From Glandiceps talaboti (lineage: Eukaryota > Hemichordata > Enteropneusta > Spengelidae), in contig NC_135558.1 of NCBI RefSeq assembly GCF_964340395.1, forward strand, positions 7,635,001 to 7,680,000: DNA of 45,000 nucleotides. The letters are read 5' to 3'. Below the pieces are notes generated by a model that saw only the letters and a list, made by a program, of their open reading frames with translations, did no database searches and was not told the DNA's origin. Each line of letters opens with the position of its first letter. Position 1 is the stretch's first letter. This document shows positions 31,692 to 45,000 of the stretch, piece after piece. The position numbers and the translations under genes are program-made.

Positions 31692-34481
31692 CAGTTGTGT
31701 GCAACACATGTGCACACATACTGTGATGCACACAATCTATCAGACACACCTATATCTTTACATATTAAATGTTAATCTTGCAAATTAATTGAAAAACTAA
31801 CACCATTTCCCACCTCCCACCATATGCAAGACAAATAGACCCTAAAAGGGTGGAGGAAATATACATGGTAGGAATAAATCATATTGCAAACCGCATTGTG
31901 TATGTCTTAGCATCAAACTTCAGTGTAACATAGTGACTGACAACCTAATTCTTACCTACAATGACATCACACTTACAGGTGACACCAAGTTTCTGGATGA
32001 CGTGGAAAGAATTTGAAATCAAACATGGTAATGAAGATACTGTCAGAGAAATGCTGAGAATAAAACGAAGTGTGCAAGCTACGTACAACACACAGGTGAG
32101 TAACTATCTCATAGTTAACGTGACAATGTGCTCAAACTCAGTATTTATGAATGACTGCCAAGTCCAAGATGATGCCAATATATTGGCTATATAGAAGTTT
32201 ACAATACTTATCAACACTACACATACAGTACTGGTAATATAAAATATATGCTGTGTTCTATTTTGTAGGTGAATTTCATGTCAGCTCAGATGTTAGCTGC
32301 ATCAGGTACTGGCACAGGAACAGGTATGTTGAAATTGAATGTTTATATTTTGAAATTATCAATATAATGTTTCCAATCCATTACATCATATACACCTCAA
32401 AATTGTTATAATCATCTAAATGGGGTGGTCTGTGCAGCTGTATACAATACATGATTTCAGATAGATGATGATATGAATTTGAACTATACCTTGATATTGC
32501 TTTCACATATACTGTCACATGCAGAATTGAACAAACATATGGGTTTTGGATTGTGGCAATACACAGACATCCAAAAATAGTGTAATGTTAAAGAACTGTA
32601 CATGACAGAAAATAACTGTGTTCAAATGTCTGTATGATATTGTATGCAAATGTCCCCTCACTAAGTCCTGTAGACTGTAAGATACGTCTTGACGTTTCGC
32701 CCTCACCGGCCTCCTCTCACACTTGCCTGATGTTTGAGGGCGCCCCGTCATGGCGTACCTTACAGACTATAAGTCCTGTTGTGTTGTTTTCAGTATCTGA
32801 CCTAGCACCAGGATCCAGTGGTTCAGATGAGATGAAACTATTAGAACAAAGAGCAAGGGCATTGGCAGTAGAAGCCAAGACAGATAAACCAATGCCTAAG
32901 AAAGATATACTATTTGTCAGGTATGTTCTAGTCTTACTACATGTTGTGGATATTATAAAATTGAATGTTATGTTTATGTACCAGCAATATACTTGCAAAC
33001 AGTGCTGCCTAAAAGGGTTGACAATTCCTCTCAGCATGGTAGATTTTAAACAACATATGTCAAACATCATAAGAAATTACACAAAGTCTCTTACAGACAG
33101 AGGAGAAATTTGGCAAACTTGGACATTTTTGTATGTATCATTAAAAAATACTTGGAAACACAAAGGTTAAAAAAATGATAGTAATAGGTAAATTGTCTTT
33201 TTTTTTCATATCAGATCTCAGATCAGATTGGAAATTTTACAACAGGATACAACATATGTATAACTTGATGTCTTTGTTTTTTTTATTTTCAGTGGTGGTA
33301 AGACAACAACTGATGAACAGCTGGAGGAGATTAGTAAAACTGTTAATCCTGAAGAGATCAATATTGATGACGACGATGAGGAAAGTGATGAAGGCCCAGA
33401 TGGTGAGTTTAGATAGATGTGAAACTATTCAATCAATAAGTTAGATGGATGTCACTAGATTGGTGGCATTTGAAGTTACAGGATCATGTCCCAATAGTTC
33501 ATGAAGTGCTTACCATAAAAGCAATGCTCTATAAACATATCTATTTTGGCACTCAAACATTTTATAGCAGAAAAACTATTTTCATATATGGGCTCCACCA
33601 TATTTTGACAAACAAAATTTTTTTTTGGACCACAATATACTTATGGACACATCACTTCTAATAAAGTTCTATAAGCTAAATGTATTTTCATCTAGTTAAT
33701 AAATTGATCTGCCATTATCACCTGTAAATATTCAGATTTTACTTTTCAAACTGATTCATTTTTTAAAACTTTGTTGGCACATAGTTTCAGCTAAAGAAAT
33801 ATATAAAAGTTTAGAGCCAAAATACTTGTATTCACAGTATTTGACATCGAAATATGGTGTTATCCAAATTTGTCAATATTTCTTATATGAGATATCATGA
33901 TTGTAAGAATTGATGGATTTATTATTGTGGTGTGATAAAGTTCCAAGTTGCAAGCCAGTAACAAATAGTTGAATAGATATTATCAATGAAAGCTAAACAA
34001 CCAACATAATCTATCTACTAACACACCTAAATTTACTGCTTTCATTTAACAAGTGTATGTATTCAGGGCCAGAGACTCGATTAGTTCCACTAGAACTACC
34101 TCTCTGGTCCTCACCAATCACGTACATGTACATTTATTGTTGGTGAAATAAACTTATTATTATTATTATTACCTCTGACGATACTGATAAGACATCAGCA
34201 AAAATTTGGTATTCACTTCCAAGAATTTTTATACTCTGTGAGTAGAAATTTTCATTACCATTAAAGTATGTACCCAGAGTCCATGAACATTCATTCTCAG
34301 ATAATCTTATATAGTTCTGGACTGTCCCCTTTAACATAATACTGTACATGGTATACATAGTAATTGTACCAGAAAAGTAACTGACCAATAATATTTTGTT
34401 GTTTTTTACTCCCTTTCAGAAGTGGAAATTGAAAAGAAGAGTGTACCAACTGAAGTCTTTGGTAGTTTGAAAAATGACTGA
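21842..34481 (+). CDS. XAB2: XAB2/SYF1 pre-mRNA splicing factor, complete, 21 coding exons
   Basis: Scaffold of the spliceosomal intron-binding complex (with Aquarius, ISY1, PPIE); in vertebrates it also binds XPA and stalled RNA polymerase II in transcription-coupled repair. Nuclear. Coding exons: 21842-21877, 22301-22449, 22928-23051, 23648-23845, 24573-24707, 25045-25209, 25888-26032, 26722-26993, 27515-27615, 27857-27932, 28439-28525, 28897-29010, 29529-29615, 29973-30048, 30665-30774, 31374-31577, 31979-32095, 32269-32323, 32794-32920, 33293-33402, 34420-34481. They join without a frame break to 849 residues; human is about 855. All introns are GT-AG. It aligns by eye with human XAB2 throughout: DLPYEEEI near the N-terminus, [59 protein letters not shown] repeats cover most of residues 25-700. 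The tail is acidic (DDDDEESDE) and ends VFGSLKND. The start ATG gives a short [12 protein letters not shown] lead into the conserved acidic motif. The first exon is only 36 coding bases, so the exact start is slightly less certain than the rest. Confidence 0.97.
22764..22862. mobile_element. 99-bp near-palindromic MITE, copy A, in XAB2 intron 2
   Basis: Terminal inverted repeats of about 34 bases: the left end is TAGTCTGTAAGGTACG and the right end read inversely is TGGACTGTAAGATACG. It is flanked by a perfect 9-bp direct repeat, GATTTGCAA, at 22755-22763 and 22863-22871. It is GC-rich against AT-rich introns. Nearly identical in inverted orientation to the copy at 32671-32769. The 9-bp duplication suggests a Mutator-like (MULE) transposase; no coding capacity remains. 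Confidence 0.9.
23553..23600 (+). pseudogene. Partial duplicate of XAB2 exon 4 start with its acceptor (decoy)
   Basis: It reads acattgttacag then ATGCCCAAAATTTGGTTAGA. The real acceptor and exon 4 start at 23636-23682 (exon from 23648) reads acattgttacag then ATGCCCAGAATCTGGCTAGA. The offset is 83 bases, which is not a multiple of three, so use of the decoy as the acceptor for one continuous exon would shift the frame. About 48 bases are shared with roughly 85% identity. Confidence 0.85.
24251..24298 (+). pseudogene. Partial duplicate of XAB2 exon 5 start with its acceptor (decoy)
   Basis: TGTAG then CTACTGCCAGAAAATGCAGT at 24260 copies the real exon 5 start at 24573 (CTACTGCCAGACAATGCAGA). 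The decoy codes [10 protein letters not shown] and then stops at TAG, where the true exon reads [13 protein letters not shown]. The two copies lie 313 bases apart with a short tandem repeat between them. Confidence 0.85.
24330..24570 (+). repeat. Tandem repeat in XAB2 intron 4 (CTACCTCACCCAATATTTYGT type)
   Basis: About ten copies of a roughly 20-25 base unit with the core ctacctcacc(c)aatattt, alternating with tctgtctgt linkers. The array runs up to the exon 5 acceptor and makes a long pyrimidine-rich tract before it. Open frames over this stretch are a consequence of the repeat. Confidence 0.85.
27037..27182 (+). pseudogene. Two further degenerate copies of the XAB2 exon 8 3' end in intron 8
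   Basis: The real exon 8 ends GAATTTGCCAAGTATTATGA...GAG|gtttgt (26952-26999). Similar blocks start at 27037 (GAATTTGTCAAATATTTTGA) and 27120 (GAATTTGCCAAATATTATAA...GCCGAGgtttgt), so the spacing is 85 and 83 bases. The third copy retains the GAG|GTTTGT donor. The intervening CAACATTTCAGATTTC-like block is also duplicated. Confidence 0.85.
29611..29670 (+). repeat. Duplicated 5' splice site of XAB2 exon 13
   Basis: The real boundary reads GAACGCTAT|GTAAGTATAT (29607-29625). A copy GAATGCTAT|GTAAGTATAT starts at 29645, 38 bases downstream, followed by a second AAGTTCATTGAA (about 29666) that copies the exon sequence just before the donor. Use of the second donor would extend exon 13 by 38 bases and shift the frame. 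Confidence 0.8.
30505..30603. mobile_element. Diverged 99-bp MITE, copy C, in XAB2 intron 14
   Basis: It has the same terminus (TAGTCTGTAAGATGCA), the same length and the same internal GTGCCCTCA...GAGGGTGAAG layout as the other copies, with many substitutions. Flanking 9-mers match at 7 of 9 positions if one base has been gained inside (ttttacagc at 30496-30504, tttaaaagc at 30605-30613). It is an older insertion of the same family. Confidence 0.75.
31604..31690 (+). repeat. (CA)n microsatellite just inside XAB2 intron 16
   Basis: About 42 CA units begin roughly 28 bases after the exon 16 donor (31578). CA repeats close to a donor are known binding sites for hnRNP L in vertebrates and can change donor use. 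Whether this one does so is untested. Confidence 0.95.
32671..32769. mobile_element. 99-bp near-palindromic MITE, copy B, in XAB2 intron 18
   Basis: Inverted relative to copy A and almost identical to it, with a perfect 9-bp target duplication TAAGTCCTG at 32662-32670 and 32770-32778. The element ends only 24 bases before exon 19 (acceptor AG at 32792-32793). The region where a branch point would normally lie is therefore inside or immediately next to the element. Confidence 0.92.
34180..34310. repeat. Foldback-family fragment in the last XAB2 intron
   Basis: AGAATTTTTATACTCTGTGAGTAGAAATTTTCATTAC and the following CAGAGTCCATGAACATTCATTCTCA match the element at about 19950-20080 (GAGTCCATGAACATTCATTCTCA is shared exactly) and the arms of 4784-5098. 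Confidence 0.75.
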
Positions 34482-34565
34482 ATTAATATTTTGTACTTTG
34501 TAATAACAGTTTCAAATGACAAGAAATGAAAGTAGACATTCCAGTGTTAATGAGATTTTGTTTTC

Positions 34566-34571
34566 AATAAA
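34566..34571 (+). terminator. XAB2 poly(A) signal AATAAA
   Basis: A canonical AATAAA lies 85 bases after the XAB2 stop codon and is followed by T/GT-rich sequence (TTTAGTGTATTTTGTGTGG) within 30 bases, as expected for a cleavage and polyadenylation site. The 3' UTR would be about 100-110 bases. Confidence 0.75.
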
Positions 34572-34750
34572 AATTAATTTAGTGTATTTTGTGTGGCTTC
34601 CATGTGTGTTGGTGAGATAATGTTGAATGGGGTGAATGTGAGGCTGTGACTCAGTGGGATATCTACAAATGTACTTTGAAATTCCTAGAAAGCTAATTGA
34701 TGTGCTGGTCAAGTCACATCACTATACACATTGTATGTTACTCACTTGAT

Positions 34751-34940
34751 TATTTGCATATTTATAATATTGCATTGTTATTTGCATATTTATGACATCA
34801 CATGGTCATTTGCCTATTTATAACATTGCATGGTCATTTGTATATTTATGACAGCACATGGTCATTTGCATATTTATAACCTTGCATTGTCATTTGTATA
34901 TTTATGACATCACATGGTCATTTGCATATTTATGACATCA
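34751..34940. repeat. 28-bp minisatellite downstream of XAB2
   Basis: About seven units of ATTTGCATATTTATGACATC + ACATGGTC. Units alternate between TATGACATCACATGGTC and TATAACATTGCATGGTC, so the true period may be 56. Four units contain an exact ATTTGCAT octamer, the POU (Oct) binding site. Confidence 0.9.
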
Positions 34941-37584
34941 ATTACTATGAACTCCATCCATCATCAGTGTATTTACAGATGTTCTGTCAGTCTAGTATTC
35001 TGTGAAACAGTCATGGTTGACACTCAACTCAAATTATACACTCATAGATTCATTCTGACTGGCCTATACTGTCAAATCTGTGTCATCTTAGTCATATCTG
35101 TATTGATATGGGTAAGCAGAATGTATGTGCTGCCATCTATCTGTTTGGTACTCAAAGTTCGTAATGTGTTGTCACAACTTCCATACCCAATAAAATACAG
35201 TTGACAAATCTAATTCAAACAAACAGTTTATTGAAATGCAAGTTATCAGGCAATGATGTGGTCCCACTTGATAAATCTTGAATGCATATCATGATTGTTG
35301 TTAAATAATAAAAGAACAACTCATTATACACACACATCAAAATGATTGCATGATGTTGGGGTGGGGGACACCTGTGTTTAGTACAAGTTGAGGTTTGAGT
35401 TAGGGGGTCTACCTCTCACTTTTTAATCTAATCATAACTGACTCCCTAAGTTGCTTGTAAATGGTGATTCAACCAAACTGCAATTCTTTTTCAGAGAAAA
35501 GATTCTTGTGATAAAAGGTGTTCAAATGGGAAAAGTTATAATGAAAAAAAGTACACGTATTTATCTAAACTGTTGCAATGAAATTATGAAGGTATACTAG
35601 GCCCCGGACACCTAAAGTATACAAAACCTAACTCGCACAAGCTAGAGCAAAATTCTAATGATTCAATGCAAAAATAACAATTGAAATGTCCACACCCTAG
35701 TGAAAATGGTGAATGTGTTATACATCACACCTACCACTACAATGTGGGTACACTGTCTAAGCTACAAACACAATGCAGTCACTTCAATAACATGTGGGAG
35801 TTGAAAGTATGAAAGAAAAAGTCAAATTGCACAATTTCAATACATTTTACTAAATTCTTGTAAATGTAAAAAATTGTATAAAGATGGTAAATTAATTTCA
35901 AAACAAACTTTTGATGTCTGTACTATGGCAGTGAAATCTTTATTTCCTAAAGTGTAAAAGTTTCATAGATTTTTAAACAGAATGGTATGTAAAGACTCGT
36001 GTACCATTTAGAGGGGAAAGAAATTAATTACAAATCCCTAGTCTATGGTTTTCCTGTGTAGCTGTGAACCAAATAGTTGTGTCAAAATTTTTAAAGACAA
36101 CTTGTGCACATATTTCATGATACATATCATGCAAATTATACAGCAGACTGCAAGTCATAGTATCTGAGACTAGATGTAGATGGGTGTACAATTCTCAAAC
36201 CCTTCTACTGCTGAATCTACGACATGACATACATTGGGCTTCAAGACCAAACCACAAATGTGTGAATACACAAATGAGATAAATGGTTGCACATTCAAGA
36301 TGTCTATATTTGGACTGCACAGTGACTGGAAATAGCTCACGTGTGTACCAATAACTAAAGATACCAAAATAAGTCTAAACATTTTGGAAAACTGAATTTT
36401 CTCTGATACCAGTGAAAATTTGGTAGGATTCATTTCCCTAAATATTTTTGGACTTTGGGCGAATTGAAATTTTCTTTTATAACTATGAACCCAGGCTGCA
36501 AGATATGAAGTGTTGTGTCACTCTATCAGCCAGCATTTCACCAAGTGAATGGGCAGCTGATATATGATGGCACAAGATGTCAGATGACTATGACTGTACA
36601 GTCCATGAACATTCATCTTAAGAAAATGACATATTTTTTTGTTGTTCAGACAAAACAAAATAAATCTAACAGAAGCATCACGGTACAGCTGACTAGTGTA
36701 TGCAATAAAATTATCAATTTCTGATCTACACAAAAACACAAAAACTTGATTTTACAACTTTGTAATGTAACCTCTGCCTCTAGAAACACTCATCACACAA
36801 AGACTATCAAAATCACAGTATACTGATAAAATGTCTGAGCACACACAAACACACAATAAATATTTCACACAACACAACACAACACAACACACAGCTGATT
36901 AGCTTGAAAAAAAGTAAGTTTTTGGTTCACATAGAAGATATGTGTAAATCACGATGTAAATTTCAACACGTCGTCATGCTGTGTTCATATGTGCGTTCTG
37001 TCAATGCTGTCTTCCCAATTCATTTCAGTTTCTGTATCATTTTGAATAAGGATAACTCAAGCATAGAAATGGACATGCTTGATTAGTCAACTGTTCAACA
37101 AGTGATCAGTTGCAATACAAATTACTAAATGCAATCAGCTGTCGACTGCATTTGTAAAGGCACTATTATTCTGGGCAGAAAATTCCGTAAATGTGAAATC
37201 TAGTCTTTACTATGTGAATATTGTGGGTATGGTAGGGGATAATCCACTCTATGAGCAAATACTGTTTGTCAGTACTTGGTTAGTATTGTATAAAGGTGTA
37301 GAGTGCATACTATTCTCAGTTATGTTAAGTTTCCATGTTATGATGCAATATTTTAATATTCTAATGAGCAGTTAGCCACTTCTTTTAAAATGTGACTCAA
37401 AACCCAGCATTGAAGACTCCTCTATTATTTTCACCTCATCTCATTAATTCACTTTCTTACATCACTGTCCTCTAAACATTAAATTGCAGTTTGTACAAAA
37501 AGCTGCAATAATTCATGTGAACATATGAATTTGATGTGAACATATGCATAGATGCAACATCGCAGAAAAGAATCACTTTTCCAT
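34941..37584. other. Intergenic between convergent genes
   Basis: No gene seen. (ACAAC)n-like run at about 36863-36893. Segments at 36400-36620 carry more foldback-family fragments (GAAATTTT, ACAGTCCATGAACATTCATCTTA). The small open frames (for example 36515-36724 and 36170-36433) are unsupported. Confidence 0.5.
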
Positions 37585-37775
37585 TAACATAGTTGCAGCA
37601 TACACTAAGAACTGCATTCTCGTCAACATAGTTGCAGCATACACTAAGAACTGCATTCTCGTCAACATAGTTGCAGCATACACAACTGCATTCTCGTCAA
37701 CATAGTTGCAGCATTATGAAGAGCTGCATCACTTTCTTGTGAACATAGCTCAGTGCAGCAAGTACAAAGAGTTGT
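37585..37775. repeat. 39-bp minisatellite (AACATAGTTGCAGCATACAC...)
   Basis: Unit: aacatagttgcagcatacac + taagaactgcattctcgtc. Copies start at about 37585, 37624, 37663, 37699 and, degenerate, 37742. Three contain the identical CTGCATTCTCGTCAACATAG junction. Confidence 0.9.
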
Positions 37776-38239
37776 TTATTTTCATTCTGACATAACGAAA
37801 GTGTAGCAGTGTAAATGATTAACATGTAAGTTGGCTATCATTTATGTATTATATTCTACCAAAACACCACTAAAAGTTCCTTCTACATCCTATGTAAATT
37901 CATGTCATCTAAGTTATGTAACTACTAAAGTTATCCTTTTTAGGTAACAGTATTGGTTAATTCTTATCATAAGTTAATAGTAAGGCTTTAAAGGCAGTTT
38001 GTAGAATGAATATTACTTGGAATTTACAGCTGTAATGTGGTGGTTAATAAATTTATTTTTTGGAATTTCTTTTTCAGAGCATTTCTTGAAAATGATTCCC
38101 GTATTTTAAATATATCCCATAAATTCCTTACTGAAAGACAAATTTTAAGGTATTTTTTAATCTATTTCAAAGAGAATGCTGTGGCTGTAAACACAAAATA
38201 CATGATACACCTGGAATTAATAGAAAATCACTATGTTTA

Positions 38240-38664
38240 GGGACGATCATACAATATCACACAAACTCAATAAGCAATCATTGTTAATTTAGGGGAGGGG
38301 GTCTGGCGTCAGTGCAATTACTGAACTTCATTTTCACACTCCTAACCAAATTTCGATGGACAACTTTCACGCATTCAATGATAACAGCTTTTGTATTTAC
38401 TACTGAGATGTTGATAAGTTGATTAAAATGTACTTCTAAAGCGAGCTACGGTGCTGGGTTTCTGGTAGTATTTTAATGTGTATACAATCATGTTTTTACA
38501 TTACATCGACCGTAGTGGTGTGACTGCAATAGTTTTTATCATGGTTTATATCACATATAAATGCTTGATGTCGCACTTTTGAATGTTCATTTAGGGGCAG
38601 GGGGTTTTGACCTAAATGAACGGTGTTCATTTGTTGAGCTGGTGCAACATTGTGCGATCGTCCC
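38240..38664. mobile_element. 425-bp MITE with GGGACGATCG termini, copy 1
   Basis: Terminal inverted repeats: left GGGACGATCATACAATATCA; the right end read inversely is GGGACGATCGCACAATGTTG. A second element in inverse orientation lies at 40707-41107 and matches it internally (AGGGGAGGGGGTCTGG, AAACATGATTGTA, CATCTCAGTAGTAAATACAAAAGC). Flanks are TTA and ATA. No coding capacity. Confidence 0.88.
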
Positions 38665-39393
38665 ATAGGATGGCTAAGTTATTGAAAGGAACACTACTAT
38701 CAACTGACAACTGTACCTAATTTTATAAGCCCCAGTAACTGTTAACAATTTTTATCCTAATTCATCTTTTTTTTTTACTTTGCTCTACTTGCTAAGCATG
38801 TAAGATCACCTAGCAATCAAACCAAATCAGTATTCCATAAATTTACGATTTGTTTACGAACAGTCCATGCCGTTTATTCATGCTGTGTCCACACCGACAT
38901 CATGTCAGTGTACACAGTACCATCAACTTGTAGATCAGTATTAGACTGGCGTCAACTTTGGTGTATTTTTCAATGAGCGAAATTGAATGAAAAAATCATG
39001 AAGAATTACACATTCCTGGGGTTGTAACCCACACCAAGATTCTACGGAGAAGTCTGTGACATCATTAGAAATGGTGTAGTCATTACAAACAATGAAGAGC
39101 TGTACAAAATTGAATACCGGTACCTATCAACAGTGTTGCAGTGGTGTAATTGGCTTAAACATTTTCATGGCAAAAAATCAAGTAATGTTTCACATATCTT
39201 ATACTGCAAGTAAGGAAATCCTAAACAAACAAGTCCAGGTGTTACATGAATAAATATGTAAATGTTTCATGTTTATAGTCATATATAACTAGGTTTGCCA
39301 CTTGAGGGCGCCATACCTTTGAAAAGTATGCAAGCATGCAGTGTATCATGGACTGATAGATACTTAAAGTACAATGTTGGTCCTTTTCCTCTG
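38665..39393. other. 3' flank of the polyQ gene
   Basis: No open frame or repeat that I can support. May include the 3' UTR of the minus-strand gene, since a minus-strand AATAAA lies at about 38873-38878. Confidence 0.4.
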
Positions 39394-39397
39394 TTTA

Positions 39398-39399
<2 letters not shown>
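39394..39399 (-). terminator. Possible AATAAA overlapping the stop codon
   Basis: On the minus strand the last codons read CAG TAA TAA ACA. An AATAAA hexamer therefore begins on the last two bases of the TAA stop. If used, the 3' UTR would be only about 15-30 bases. Another minus-strand AATAAA lies near 38873-38878, so this site may be coincidental. Confidence 0.3.

Positions 39400-45000
<5,601 letters not shown>

Noticed and set aside
22764-32769. Large inverted repeat formed by MITE copies A and B as a structural arm pair
   Set aside because: Each has its own distinct 9-bp target duplication, so they are independent insertions.
32634-33170. 178-codon frame spanning XAB2 exon 19 and flanks
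   Set aside because: Only 32794-32920 is exon; the rest is MITE and intron read-through.

Overview
This is eukaryotic nuclear DNA from an intron-rich animal. The base composition is AT-rich, microsatellites are abundant, the palindrome TACATGTA is very frequent, and several families of small palindromic transposons are present. The one protein I can identify is strongly conserved with its human counterpart, and nearly all its introns are a few hundred bases to 1.5 kb long. A marine invertebrate (lophotrochozoan or non-vertebrate deuterostome) fits best, but this assignment is an inference; I cannot name the species.

Layout. Positions 1-21,500 contain no gene that I can support. This stretch holds simple repeats, a 24-bp minisatellite, a nest of dispersed repeats that includes a tRNA-derived SINE (about 2.7-4.4 kb), a foldback element (4.8-5.1 kb), a large (TG)n/(TATG)n block (7.9-8.45 kb), a 2-kb minisatellite with a 61-bp unit built from short inverted repeats (9.05-11.2 kb), a widely spaced inverted duplication (14.8-15.2 against 17.5-17.9 kb) and a second (TATG)n block (18.8-19.2 kb). 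Positions 21,842-34,481 (+) hold a complete 21-exon gene for XAB2/SYF1, the HAT-repeat scaffold of the spliceosomal intron-binding complex. The joined exons give 849 residues with every phase consistent. Positions 34.5-39.4 kb are intergenic, with two minisatellites and a 425-bp DNA-transposon derivative. Positions 39,398-45,000 (-) hold the last seven exons of an unrecognised gene: 735 visible residues with conserved-looking Cys-containing segments, a helix-turn-helix-like stretch and a long polyglutamine C-terminal exon. Its 5' end lies beyond the window.

The two genes are convergent. Nothing in the sequence links them functionally, although both products are probably nuclear.

The most unusual signals lie inside XAB2. 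(1) Three copies of a 99-bp near-palindromic transposon derivative sit in its introns, two with perfect 9-bp target duplications; its termini read GTAAG at one end and CTTACAG at the other, so it resembles a ready-made intron in either orientation. (2) Short duplications of exon edges with their splice sites occur in at least four XAB2 introns. Neither observation proves a new system, but both are specific and testable.
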